A stretch of DNA of 64,000 nucleotides from assembly GCA_024734495.1 (NCBI GenBank), contig JALMQS010000055.1, positions 11,069,340-11,133,339 on the forward strand, read 5' to 3'. Positions 11,376-21,849 of this stretch are shown here, piece by piece. Source of the DNA: Forficula auricularia (taxonomy: Eukaryota; Arthropoda; Insecta; Dermaptera; Forficulidae). A program made the position numbers and the translations under genes. Every line of letters starts with the position of its first letter. Position 1 is the stretch's first letter. Under the pieces are notes generated by a model. It was given only the letters and a program-made list of their open reading frames with translations. It was not told the DNA's origin and ran no database searches.

Positions 11376-12408
11376 AGAGACCGGATTTTTATGCAGTAAA
11401 AACGCTCAAAATATGCCATAAAATATGCAGTTAAAAATGCTGAAATATGCAAGTAATATGCAGAATACGTTGAAATATGCAAATATATGCAGGAAAAGAT
11501 AGCCAAATAATTTTTTTTATGCACTAAAAAATTAAAACTGATGACAAAAAGAGTATATATTTGAAGGAATTAAATGATAAAGTAAGCTACAGACACCAAG
11601 TGTTAAATATATACGTACATTTATTGCGTAAATAATTCTCATTATATTTAAAAAATCTTTAAACTCAAAGAAATAATAGGTGCTCTTGAATAAAATCAAC
11701 ATAATAAATAATAAATAATAATGTTTCAAAAAATGTGATCGAAAAAATATGAGGGGGGGGGGTAGTTTTATTTCACAGACACGATTGTATTGTATTGCTT
11801 TTATTTTTGTATATTAACAAGCTTTTCTAATTGAGGTACAAATAATAAACTAATAAAATAATGCAAATGTTTGTCTGGCTATAATCTGATCATTACACTA
11901 ATTTACACACACTTTCATACACACACGACGAAGATTCAAAATTGGCTATAGTTACCGAAGGCCATTGAAAAAAATAATAATAATAAAAATAATAAATAAA
12001 TGATTAACAAAGAATCTAAAAAATAATTAAAATTTGATTGTAATTGTGAATAATTGATGTTTACGTGTATTTTTCTAAATTATCTTCAGGTTGTTATGTC
12101 TACGGACACTTAAAATCGATTTATACAATGAAAAGAAGCGCTCCACTTTATCACATGTAGGTAATGGGGGCAAATTTAAAGAAACTATATATAGGTATAT
12201 TTCCTCATTTTTTTCATTCTTTCTCCGAAAATTTACTTTTTAAAAAATATGTATTTGGCGCGAATTAGGCAATATTTGACAAAAAATCCTTCAAATATGC
12301 AATTTTATGCAATATTCTTCAAATATGCAATTTTATGAAATATTACTCAAATTTGATCTCCTGGGTCGTATGTGTCGGCGAACAAAATATGCATAGGAAT
12401 CCGGTCTC
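11376..12408. mobile_element. Non-autonomous hAT-like element with perfect TSD and AAATATGCA motifs
   Basis: The termini are inverted: left AGAGACCGGATTTTTATGCA, right ending TGCATAGGAATCCGGTCTC. The flanks are identical palindromic octamers TCATGAGT at 11368-11375 and 12409-12416, the eight-base duplication length of hAT transposons. Subterminal DNA carries many copies of (A)AATATGCA on both sides, resembling transposase-binding repeats. The interior is AT-rich, with small ORFs at 11342-11729 that look non-coding; no transposase is present, so it depends on a partner in trans. Confidence 0.82.
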
Positions 12409-12416
12409 TCATGAGT

Positions 12417-13430
12417 GCTTAATTCCGTAAGAAATAAAATTTCAAACTAAAGCTCACTCAAAATTCGATTCAATCTTAGTTGTATATCTCTCACATTTTT
12501 GGGAAAGGCCGAAACGTCGTGCTAATAATAAAAAGTTTTAATTAATTTCGAGTGGTCCATCCAAAAAAAAATCCTTTATACAAATCAGAAAAGTTTTAAT
12601 TCAAAAAAAAGTTATTAAAATTTCCATTTTTTTTCTTTTTTTGTTATTCTATTAGTAAGAGTATAATAAATAAAAGTAAAAATCGGATTTGAGATGATTG
12701 CTCAAGTGAATTTGTCACCCCCTTGCCCCCTTGCCCCCCTCTCTTTCCATGGCTAACTCACCAAATTATTTCCTAGAAAGCAGATTCTCTTTTTGTTCTT
12801 TCCCCCGATCGTCTTTATTTTTTTTTCTCTCGCGAAACTTGTAAAATAATTAAAAATCTTTTATTGGCAATTTAAAAAAAAAAAACTTTTTTGCTCGGTA
12901 GGATAATGTCTTCCTTGGCTTTCTTAATCCAACTTTATTATTATTTTTTATTTAAGAATATAATTGAAAGAAAAAATTAATAAATTAAAAAGCAGCCAAT
13001 TGGTATGATCTAACTTTTTAATTATAGAATTATTTAAATCATTCATTGATTTGGTTACCTTATAAGTTATAAGTAAATTAATATTTCTTTATATTCGAGA
13101 ACAAAAAATTTGGTCTAACTTAAATACAGCTTGTGACATCGGATATTCAGATGATTATATTGTTATTACAAGAGAACATATGTAGATATATTTATTAATA
13201 GAAATTTCGTATTCCTGAAAATTAGATTTTGAGATGTTCTCAGGTTTCACATTTTCCCCCAAGCCCAAAAAAGTAGTTTTTGAAAAATATAAAATATCTT
13301 TGTGTTTCAGAAGCATGATAAGAGAGTCCAAGGGTCCCCTCCCAAAATAATTTGGTTGACATTATATATGTAAGTTTCTTCTTAGGTAAATAAAAATCGA
13401 AAACAACATTGTTTCACAAAAGAAAGTTAG
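12417..13430. other. Non-coding stretch
   Basis: AT-rich, no gene seen. At about 12507-12525 GGCCGAAACGTCGTG resembles the 3' half of the hammerhead motif but lacks CUGANGA. The segment 13371-13400 recurs inside the palindrome at 13850. Confidence 0.4.
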
Positions 13431-13679
13431 TTTTTTTTTTTTTTTTTTAATGATATTGATGAGAGAAGGAGATACACCAGAAGGTGGATCCCCTAAAGGC
13501 CTGTATGGACTGGCCCCTCAATCGTGAAAAGAACAGAGCAGAAGGAAAAGAAGCCGGGATCACGAGCCAATCTCAGAAACTTAGATACAATTCAATATCC
13601 AATTTACCAAGGTTTTAGGGGCTTCGAGCAGTGGTAAATCCTCCGCGCGATAAATTCGGTTAAATTTATCTCCCACTTA
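13431..13679 (-). repeat. SINE copy, head missing
   Basis: Poly-T at 13431-13448 followed by the tail and body of the same tRNA-derived SINE as at 9755. It stops before the tRNA-like head, so it is 5' truncated, and runs directly into the palindrome at 13707. Confidence 0.85.
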
Positions 13680-13706
13680 GTGCCAGCTGATGTCTCGGAG
13701 GGAGAT

Positions 13707-14032
13707 GTAAGTTTGAAAAGTGCGCGTCAAACTCAAGACAGCAGCAACCAGCCAGTCCCAATCACCAGCTGACAAGTAACTTAATAAATGAAGAATATAG
13801 TTATTACTAAGAGACAATAAAGGACCTGAAAAATCGATTTATGAGTTTCTTCTTAGGTAAATAAAAATCGAATTCTGAAATTGAATTTAGAATGGATTTT
13901 TCAGGTCCTTTATTGTCTCTTAGTAATAACTATATTCGTCATTTATTAAGTTATTTGTCAGCTGGTGATTGGGACTGGCTGGCTAGCTGGCTGCTGTGTC
14001 TTGAGTTTGACGCGCACTTTTCAAACTTACAT
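13707..14032. repeat. Large imperfect palindrome, arms about 130 bases
   Basis: Left arm about 13707-13835 and right arm about 13900-14032 are reverse complements with a few differences; both carry 'ccagctgac(a)agtaactt' or its complement and 'gacaataaaggacctg'. The loop repeats 'gtttcttcttaggtaaata', which is also found at 13373 just before the SINE. The open frame at 13892-14125 is a by-product of the right arm. Confidence 0.85.
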
Positions 14033-14039
14033 CATATAA

Positions 14040-14930
14040 ATACAATCACAGAAAAATATACTATCAGATATATTTTACACTTTTATTTAGTAGGTATAAC
14101 ATATATTCTTATATTTTTATATTAATATATTTTTGCATCAGGGCCGAAGGTCGGAGAGATTTTTAAAATGCTTTTAGGTTGGTGAAGGTACTATATTTTA
14201 AAGTGCTAGTGAACATTTTGGACGGTTAATGCAACCAATATATCTCATACTGTAGTGTGATCAGCAGACACCCCGAAAGTGGAATTCTTACTCGCCGAAT
14301 CTAGTCGTTTTTAGTGGTAAATGACAACTGAAGATGTCAAAAATATTGTAAAATCAAGTCATTTCAGAATGGTTAAATTTCATGAAAATATTTACTATTT
14401 TATACGAAAGACAGAACGATGATAGCCCAGTCGCTTAGGGGAGCCAGATCCCCAATGTGTCAGATTTAATTAAAATTCTAAGTCATTTCAGAAGATCTGC
14501 CTTTTTATGAGTAGTTCTTAAGTTCATCCAATTATAAGCCCTCTTTTGGAAAATTTATGCATTTCCGTAAATTCTTAACCAAAAAATAGTTTATAGACTT
14601 AATTTGATTGGCATTTGAACGACATACGTAGACGTATAGATATATTATACCTATACGTTATTCCTAAGCAATTTGAAAATATTTTGATTATTCCTAAAGA
14701 CAAATTCTAGACTTGTACGCACCATACGCCTGAGTATAGGCAATCCATTCGCCACCTCTTCATCAAAGATGCGTAAAATTTAGGCTCTCCATAAAGTGTT
14801 TCGCTAATTTATTTATTCATTAAAGATTCCTGTTGCTCAATGATATACAGATTATTATTATTATTTTTTTTATTTGATAATATTTAATTTAATCGTAGTT
14901 GTTTTGTAGGTATTATTCTTTATAATTCTT
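14040..14930. other. Non-coding stretch, no gene seen
   Basis: AT-rich, no supported ORF, RNA or repeat boundary. Confidence 0.4.
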
Positions 14931-14934
14931 CAAA

Positions 14935-15395
14935 AAGAATTCATAACACTGGAACAACGACGTGATTACAATGACATTTCCTTCCTACTTAAACTTATTT
15001 CTGGGAAAATCGTGTGTCCAAAAATTCTATCTAAGCTAAATTTTAGAATCCCATCACATATCACGAGATCCCAAGATATGTTTGTAGTTCCACATCACTC
15101 GACTAACTTCGGTAAAACCAACGCCATTGACAGAATTTAAACACTAGCAAATAAACACTCGACCAATCTTGACCTTTCCAGCACAACTCCTCACCAACTC
15201 AAAAAAATCATCTTAAAACAATCAGCCACATTTTAAAAACCACTTCAGTGTAATAAGTTTGTTTTTTCTCTCTGATATCTATCTGTTATTTTATTATATC
15301 TATATTGTTTTAATATTGTATCCTGTATATGTTTCTTTTTCTGTATTGGACATCTTGTCCGTAAAACTAGCTAAACAGCTAAATAAATAAATAAA
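14935..15395 (+). pseudogene. 3' end of a second LINE clade (C-terminal RT remnant)
   Basis: The frame from 14952 to 15236 reads EQRRDYNDISFLLKLISGKI, then a stretch with SHITRSQDMFVVPHHSTNFG, then one in-frame stop (TAA) and ANKHSTNLDLSS. The RR-x-Y-x-D-x-x-F-x-x-K pattern followed by R-x-x-x-x-F-x-V-P and N-F/Y-G-K is the C-terminal signature of many arthropod non-LTR retrotransposons. It is followed by a 3' untranslated region with 'ggacatcttgtccgta' and a terminal (AAATA)n run at about 15378-15396, the usual LINE 3' end. The element is heavily 5' truncated, differs from the LINE at base 1, and has at least one nonsense change. Confidence 0.75.
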
Positions 15396-15399
15396 TAAG

Positions 15400-16760
15400 T
15401 CCGGAAACTGTTCCAAAAGAGAGGTGAATTTGAACCTTCACCAACTGAATGTTTGCTTTAGCCATTCTAGAGAGAAAAGTGGAAAACACTCGCTCCTTCA
15501 ATTCGAGCAAAGGTGTTATTTACATTTGTTCATTTGCTTGGCTTTGTAGCCTGTAGCTTATCTGCTTCACCTGCTTCCTCTGCCTCACTCATTTGTGATA
15601 CATTAATTAACTGGCTATTCTCAGGTACATTCATCCGACTTACTTTAATTTAAAGATAGCGGCGAATTCTTATAAATCGAACTTTTTTGGCGATTAATAA
15701 AAAACAAATGTTAATTTAAAAAAGACTTTTGAAGTGACATATAAAAGATCTTTTTCGATATTTTGATTTAATATCAAATGGCTTTTGTTTCTTCGAAAAT
15801 TAAACCCAAGTGCAAAATCGCAATCTGGGCTTTTAGATACTTTTTGAAGTGAAGCTCTCTTGGCATTTAGGACCAACTGAGAAATCTCAGTTTAAGTGCT
15901 TTGCATTTACAACGTAAAATTCTGCTGGCGACTGATTAAAAAAAATGCGATTTTTTGCATTCGTTTCTATAAGGTTTATTTTGATTTATTTAATTATAAA
16001 TTGAAAAGAAAAAATATAAAATCTTTTAAAAAACAATCTTCAATTCCAAACGTTTTCGGAGAATTTCTACCCTTTATCAATGGGACTGTAATTGTAACTG
16101 GGGAGAAATTCTCCCCAAACGTTTGAATTTAAAATAAACGTTTTGAAGAATGTTTTTTAAAAGATTTGTATTTTTAAATATAAATACAAACATTTTGTTT
16201 CAAAAGTTAATCGAGAAATACTCTAGTCTTACAGATTTTGAACTTTGGATTTTTTCAAAAATCTCTTTATTGTAATTTGGAGAAAAAATTAAAATTAAAA
16301 TTTAATTAAAAAATCGTCGACCTCAACGAAGGAAAAATTTCCATTTAAGATTGTATTTATAATATTTTTCACTTTAATTTCACCATAATATAGCACGCGT
16401 AAAGATTTAATATTCAAAATTTCGCGGTCACGTGATTCCAAATCTAAACATACAGCCAAATTAAATTATTTTCATTAGAATATTTTGAGGTCTTCGATTT
16501 TCGAAAATGACAATGGAATGTCTATTCCTAATTTGAAAACAAAAGGGTGTCGATAATAGCAGAGCAAAGATGTCTCGAATCATTGTCTTTTGTATTCAAA
16601 AAGAAATCTTTAGTCATTCTTTTGCGCGATTCTATTTTTGAAAAAGATTTCTTTTATCAAGGGAGGGGCCCCAGGATTTGCAGCGAGGGTAGGGGTGCAG
16701 CTTATATTAGTTTCAAGGCAGACTGGGTACATAAATGAGTAAAATAGAAATAAATATGTA
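15400..16760. other. Non-coding stretch with short inverted repeats
   Basis: No gene is supported. A short inverted repeat lies at 16045-16060/16105-16125 (caaacgttttcggag and its complement). A region around 15500-15610 resembles part of 20466-20540 ('gcttggctttgtagcctg', 'taattaactggctattc'), so an old repeat is present. Confidence 0.45.
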
Positions 16761-16942
16761 CGAGCCCCGTCCCATATCAATTGGCCCACCAATATTTTTT
16801 CTTTTTAAATAAAATTATGCTAATTCACGGTAAATTTAATTTAAATATTTATTTTTATTATCATTTGGAACAACATTTTAAACAATTTAAAACATTTTAT
16901 TGTAACATTTAGCTTAAAATTATTTTTTAATTGTTAAAAACA
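16761..16942 (+). repeat. Left terminal inverted repeat of the Tc1 element
   Basis: About 182 bases matching the complement of 18179-18360 with a few mismatches. The length is large for Tc1 elements, whose repeats range from about 20 to over 200 bases. Confidence 0.9.
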
Positions 16943-16968
16943 AGGAAAACATACAAAATCCAAAACCT

Positions 16969-18044
16969 TTACCACTGTGTGACGTCGCCTTTATTTTTAA
17001 TTACGGCTTGAATTCTTTTGGGCAACCTACTTATTAAGTTTTGACACTCATCTTGAGTGAAAGTATCCCAAATATTTTGATGTTTGTGTTTTAATTCGAC
17101 TACGTTTCTAGCTGGTTGTATTCGTAATAGCTTTTTCATTGTGTGCCAAAGAGTTTCTTTTGGTGACAAGTCGGGACTGTTTGCCAGCCACTTCAAAAGT
17201 TGAACATTATGATCAGAAAGCCATTTTAAAGATTTTCTTGATGTATGGCAGGCCGCCCCGTCTTGTTGGAACACAAAATTATTATTATTCTGCAGTGCAT
17301 CTGCCATTGTTGGTGGAAGTAACAATTTTTTTTAAATCTCTAAATATTTATTGGTGTTTACAATTCCATCAATGAAGTGAAGTTTTCAAACACCTCTAGC
17401 AGACATTGAACCCCATACCATAACTGAAGCAGGAAATTTTACTTTCTTTTTTAAACAATCTGAATTTAAAGCTTCATTTTTCTGACGAATAACTCTGCTT
17501 CGACAACACAAACTTAAAAACGAGACTCATCACTCCAATGGACACTATTCCATTCATCACTCGTCCAATTAATGTGACTTTTAGCCCATTTAAGCCGGTT
17601 TTCTTTTGTTTTAATGTCACGAGTGGATTTTCTTTCGCCTAAAAAAATAGTAGAATTACAAAAAAAATTTGGAAAAAGTTGCAATAAAATTACTTTGTAA
17701 GTTTTAAAACCTAACTTAAGGGCTTCTCTATGACACGTGGATCTGAAACACTTCGCCCCACAGCATCGCTCCAAAGAACAGATAATTCACCATAGTTTGA
17801 ACGCCTGTTTTTTTCTAATAATCTTCTTCAATTCCCGTATATCAGCATCTGATATTTTGGATTTCGACGCATACCGAGGTTTTGTAGCTATTGTACCCGT
17901 TGTTTTAAAAACTCGAATAATATTTCTGACAGTAAACTTTGATAAATTAACTAGATCGCCAATTTCCGCGTTTGGTTTTCCCTTTTTAAATAAATTGATA
18001 ATAATTGAGCGAATTTTTTCATCAACAACCTTTCCACGAGTCAT
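16969..18044 (-). pseudogene. Tc1 transposase, DD34E, broken by frameshifts and stops
   Basis: Cut-and-paste transposase acting in the nucleus on the element's own ends. The N-terminal DNA-binding part is open in 17787-18044 (start MTRGKVVDE, chosen because upstream codons lie outside the conserved domain); it has two helix-turn-helix units (..NAEIGDLVNLSKFTVRNII.. and the ..KISDADIRELKKII.. part). The middle part (17514-17774) ends WSDESRF with the first catalytic Asp, followed directly by a stop. The last part (16969-17325) has FVFQQDGAACHTSR with the second Asp and NSPDLSPKETLW with the catalytic Glu exactly 34 residues later. At least two further breaks separate these parts. The catalytic triad is present but no continuous protein can be made. 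Confidence 0.88.
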
Positions 18045-18178
18045 TTTTACTAATAATAAACCAAACAAACTTTCTTTTGTTGGAAAAGGGCAAAGCCTAC
18101 TTGATTATTTTACATATTCAAAGATTCTTAAAAAAAAAATTCGTGAAAATCAAAGAACTATTTTTTTATATAAAAATA

Positions 18179-18360
18179 TGTTTTTAACAATTAAAAAATA
18201 ATTTTAAGTTAAATGTTACAATAAAATGTTTTAAATTGTTTAAAATGTTGTTCCAAATGATAATAAAAATAAATATTTAAATTAAATTTACCGTGAATTA
18301 GCATAATTTTATTTAAAAAGAAAAAATATTGGTGAGCCAATTGAGATGGGACGGGGCACG
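18179..18360 (-). repeat. Right terminal inverted repeat of the Tc1 element
   Basis: Complement of 16761-16942. It contains the transposase-proximal A+T-rich part and the outer end CGTGCCCCGTCCC. Confidence 0.9.
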
Positions 18361-18462
18361 TAGTTTATAAGTTTAATATTATAATTTATTTTAAAAAGTT
18401 GCCGATATGAATTAGGGGAAATATTTTTACATTACTTTTAGTTGCCAACATAATAGACTTTG

Positions 18463-18686
18463 AAGGAGACAATAAAAGAGTGTGTCTTCTACTGGAATTA
18501 TAAATTTTATTTATTTATAACGAGACTATAGTTTCGAGGGCTTCATTCATAAATTAATTCCTGTGAATCCATTGCAATAGACTGATGAAGAGGGCAAAGC
18601 CCTCGAAAACTATAGTCTCGTTATAAATAAATAAAATTTATAATTCCAGCAGAAGACACACTCTTTTATTGTCTCCTTCAATATAT
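18463..18686. repeat. Foldback element with hammerhead-like motif near its centre
   Basis: Left arm about 18463-18562 and right arm about 18588-18686 are reverse complements with few differences. Both arms carry GACTATAGTTTCGAGGGC or its complement. Outside the right arm lies 'ttctgctactctcggca' (18700-18716), a segment shared with 42659, 45770, 52262 and 63282. The arms are one copy of the ribozyme-bearing repeat inserted next to its own inverted copy. Confidence 0.85.
18582..18619 (+). ncRNA. Hammerhead-ribozyme-like motif (one extra A in GAAA box)
   Basis: CTGATGA at 18582-18588, then a perfect six-base stem II GAGGGC-AAA-GCCCTC (18590-18604), then GAAAAC where GAAAC is expected, then TATA and GTC (18615-18617). 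The palindromic ACTATAGT can form stem III within one molecule or between two. Stem I is weak (only two adjacent pairs plus an internal loop). The extra A may reduce or abolish cleavage. A partner half motif, GAAAC-TATA-GTC without CTGATGA, lies on the minus strand at about 18524-18540. Confidence 0.65.
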
Positions 18687-19426
18687 AAAAATTCTGCTAC
18701 TCTCGGCACAAAAAACTTTATATTTAATAATAGACTGTCTTTCTTCTTCTAGAGGGAGCAACTGGCCACGTCCTTGTCTCTTATATTAAAATAATAAAAT
18801 CAAAATAAGTGGTCCTGAGGAAGGATATAATTAAGTGCAAAACATCGGCAGAAGGTTGATTAAATTTATACATTGAAATATTGGTCTCTTTCTTTTTTCT
18901 TTGCCTTAATCAAAAGATGTACAAATGTCTACACACAACGAACAGTTTTCCCTGTTTTATCAAATAATATTGATAAAATATTCCATAACGTATTACCTAC
19001 TTTCTATCCTTAGTCCTTCAGATATAAGTATTTTTTTTCTTTTTTGGCTAATCTGTTGGCAATCGATCAGCAGCCGAGCGTGCCGCTTAATTGGCCTGTC
19101 GACAGACGAAGCAGCCGTCTTTTCGGGGGTTCCCTAAGGACCAAGGCGGCCTCAAGTCAGCTGGGGAAGCTGCTCTAGATTATGTCCAGTTAAACAGCAA
19201 ATGGATTAGATTAAATGTGATGGGGAAAACGTCAAGCAGTACATTCTCTTCTCGCCACACTATTTTATTTAGCGTTTCATCAAATACTCGACGAATTATT
19301 CACAACTTTTGGTTGGTTTCGAATCAAACGGTGAAGGCAAGATAAATCGCAGCTTTCGTTTTCAAATAAAACGAAAAAATATTTATTTTATTTTATTACA
19401 CAACAAAAAATTTTTAAGAAAAAAAT

Positions 19427-20322
19427 AAAACCGACTTCAAAAAAATTAATTTTTTTTTTTTTTTTTTAAGGTTTTAGGGGCTTCGAGCAGTGGTAAATTC
19501 TCCACGCGATAAATTCGGTTAAATTTATCTCCCACTTTATTTTTATTACCAGACCCTATACTTACAGAAAAATGTCTGGGTATAGCCGGGAATCGAACCC
19601 GAGACCTCCGGGTTGCCAGTCAGTTACTCTGACCATTACACCACGGAGGCGGACAATGCAACAAATAAAATACACTAAAAGGTATAAAATAATTATTATC
19701 TTATTTAGTTATAACTAAACGACGAAATATTAACATGTAATTACTTTTTGAAGTCGGTGCCAAACAAACTATACCTATAAGCGAGCGTACCCACCAAAAG
19801 TACTAAGATCCGTAGAGTGCGATTCATAAAAGGTATATGTTTGGCACCGACTTAAAAAGTAATTTCATGTTAATATTTCGTCGTTTAGTTGTAACTAAAT
19901 AAGATAATAATTATTTTATACCTTTTAGTGTATTTTATTTGTTGCATTTAATTTTTTTGAAGTCGGTTTTATATTTTTCTTAAAAATTTGTATTTTTCTC
20001 TTTTTAGTGATGTTATTACTAGTGATCATATCATCAGAACTTGACCAAATTAATATTGCACCATCCCTAAGATACCCCCTTTCCAATAAAAAAAGAATCA
20101 TCGAAATCGGTTCATAAACAAAGAAGTTAGTCCTGAACAACCCTAACAAAAAAGGTCTAATACCTACGAAAAAAATGGGACCAATCGGAACGTAGACTGG
20201 ACCCAATGCAAAATTTTTTTTCAAAATCGGTTCACAATTGGCGGAGATATGAGGTAACTAGGCACAAAAAAAAAATTCGGTCGAATAGAGAACCTCCTCC
20301 TTTTTTTGAAGTCGGTTTAAAA
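19427..20322. mobile_element. Non-autonomous DNA element with ACCGACTTCAAAAAA termini
   Basis: The left end AAAACCGACTTCAAAAAAA and right end TTTTTTTGAAGTCGGTTT are inverted repeats. The right end extends to 'gagaacctcctcc', and a lone end of the same type is at 49843-49880. Inside, 19655-19780 and 19838-19955 form another inverted pair, and a SINE (19450-19653) has inserted close to the left end. I recall this ACCGACTTCAAAAAAGG sequence as a widespread arthropod dispersed repeat, but cannot assign a superfamily. The open frame at 19925-20224 shows no recognised domain. Confidence 0.65.
19450..19653 (-). repeat. SINE copy with tRNA-like head, 3' tail deleted
   Basis: Poly-T is joined straight to the body ('ttttaggggcttcgagcag') and the tRNA-like head is at about 19574-19653. 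The usual tail segment is missing, so the copy is internally deleted relative to 9755-10122. Confidence 0.82.
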
Positions 20323-21080
20323 GGAAACGAATTTTAATCGATACACTCAGGAGAACGCATCATCGTATTAAGTTCTTTCCGGTGCCAAAATATTTGCATT
20401 TCCAAAACAAAGAGGAATTAGATTTTGGGCTTTCTAGATTCAGATCTTCCGGTACAAAAGATTTCTTTATTTGGCTTGTCTTTGTAGCCTGGAGCTTGGC
20501 TCCCTCGACTGTTTCCTCTGCTATATTTTAATTAACTGGCTATTCCCTATAGTAGGGTGGTCCCAAACTACGCCGCTAGTGCTTTCACTACGCTCAGTGC
20601 TGATTTTATTGATATTGTTTTGTTTTTTATTAATTAAAATTTAAAAATAACGAAATGTATTTATTTAGTACAATAACTACAATTACGGTTGTATATACAT
20701 AAGCCTGAAAATACAAGAATAATAGAATATCAAATTAATTAAATGATTTCAACCCTCCCATTATTATTATTGTTGGACTCATTACTTTCGTGCCGATTTT
20801 CGGAAAATAAGGTTCGTAAGTCTGCCGAAGTATATAATCATTAAAAAAAACTATTAGCTTATTTTTATCATAGACAATAGGTGGAGTATAGAAATTTATT
20901 TACAACTTCATTTATCTACAGTAGAATCACTGGCATCTTCATTTTTTACTCAATAAAAGAAACAATTGGTTTGTGGTAACTAAAATATGATATGAATGTT
21001 TTTGAATTTATCTTATATAAAAATTTTGAAAATACTGCATTTAATGTTGTGCCATACTTAGTAGTAGATTGTTGCATAGT
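20323..21080. other. Non-coding stretch
   Basis: AT-rich with no supported gene. 20466-20540 resembles 15530-15620. Confidence 0.4.
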
Positions 21081-21260
21081 GGAAGCGAGAGAGAGAGAGA
21101 GATGTGATGGGCGGCGTACGCAGAGTGCGCAGTGGAGGGGAGAGAGAGAGAGATCTGCCTCGATTTCGTTACGGTCGCTTTTTCGTTCGTTCGTTCGGAC
21201 GGTTTTTTCTCGATTCACTCCCCGGGAAAAATGTGTACCTTGCGAGCCTATAGAAGTATT
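21081..21260. promoter_or_regulatory. GAGA-rich, CpG-rich patch, candidate promoter or GAGA-factor target
   Basis: Two (GA)n tracts, about 21087-21102 and 21140-21152, flank a GC-rich core 'gcggcgtacgcagagtgcg'. A TTCG/GTTCG run follows (21179-21200). Composition and motifs resemble GAGA-factor-bound promoters or response elements known in insects. The two open frames over this patch (20946-21263 minus, 20992-21285 plus) overlap each other and have no conserved features, so I do not call genes. Function is inferred. Confidence 0.35.
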
Positions 21261-21299
21261 CACTTCAAAAATGAAGCTAATTTAAACTATATTTTTATT

Positions 21300-21500
21300 C
21301 ATTAACCGACATTTCGGATGCTTATTCCCTCCTTCTTCAGGGTTTTGAAAAGTCAGTCAAGGAAATCCAATTGGACATTCCCTCTGTCTCCTCTCTCAGT
21401 GGCAATAACAATAATAGATCGTATTTCATTCTCAGTAGAATTATAGTTAACTTTTCAAAACCTTGAAGAAGGAGGGAATAAGCCTCCGAAACGTCGGTAT
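21300..21500. repeat. Inverted pair of hammerhead-like repeat units
   Basis: On the minus strand 21305-21350 has CTGAAGA, a weakened stem II and GAAAT-GTC. On the plus strand 21463-21497 has TTGAAGA (first C lost), a perfect stem II GGAGG-GAATAAG-CCTCC, GAAAC and GTC. The two half-elements face each other across about 110 bases. Both are degenerate copies of the motif at 29657 and 48407. Confidence 0.65.
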
Positions 21501-21625
21501 ATGAATAAAAAGATAGTTTAAATTATCTTCTTTGAGTGAATTTTGGACAGCCACATCAATCCATTCAAAGAAAATTGTATTTTTTATAATTTTTTTTATG
21601 TTAAATTATTTAAATCTAATATCTT

Positions 21626-21849
21626 TTGATATGTGGGAGATAAAATTTAACCTTAATTTATCGCGCGGAGAATTTACCACTGCTCGAAGCCCTTAAAACT
21701 TAGTAAATTGGATTGTATCTAACTTTCTGAGATTTGGCCCGTGATTCCGGCTTCTTTCCTTTTAGTCTGTTCTTTTCACGATGGAGAGGCCAGCCCATAC
21801 AGGCCTTTAGGGGATGCACCTTCTCACATCAATATCATTAAAAAAAAAT
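21626..21849 (+). repeat. SINE copy, head missing
   Basis: Plus-strand body and tail of the tRNA-derived SINE, ending CACATCAATATCATT and an A run at 21840. The tail is shortened (the 'tggtgtatctcct' part is missing). Confidence 0.85.

Larger units (their letters stand above)
16761..18360 (-). mobile_element. Tc1-family transposon, 1,600 bases, complete ends, dead transposase
   Basis: The element is bounded by TA dinucleotides on both sides (16759-16760, 18361-18362), the target duplication of Tc1/mariner elements. Long inverted terminal repeats of about 182 bases flank a minus-strand transposase. Ends begin CGAGCCCCGTCCCAT on the left and the complement CGTGCCCCGTCCCAT on the right. The small number of differences between the two repeats suggests fairly recent insertion, yet the reading frame has several breaks. 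Confidence 0.93.

Noticed and set aside
12505..12530. GGCCGAAACGTCG as a hammerhead
   Set aside because: Only the 3' half is visible; no CUGANGA or closing stem I.
17737..18201. 154-aa plus-strand ORF within the Tc1 element
   Set aside because: Antisense to the transposase helix-turn-helix region and extends into the terminal repeat.
20946..21285. Two overlapping ORFs of about 100 aa
   Set aside because: They are antisense to each other, run through GA repeats, and have no recognised domain.
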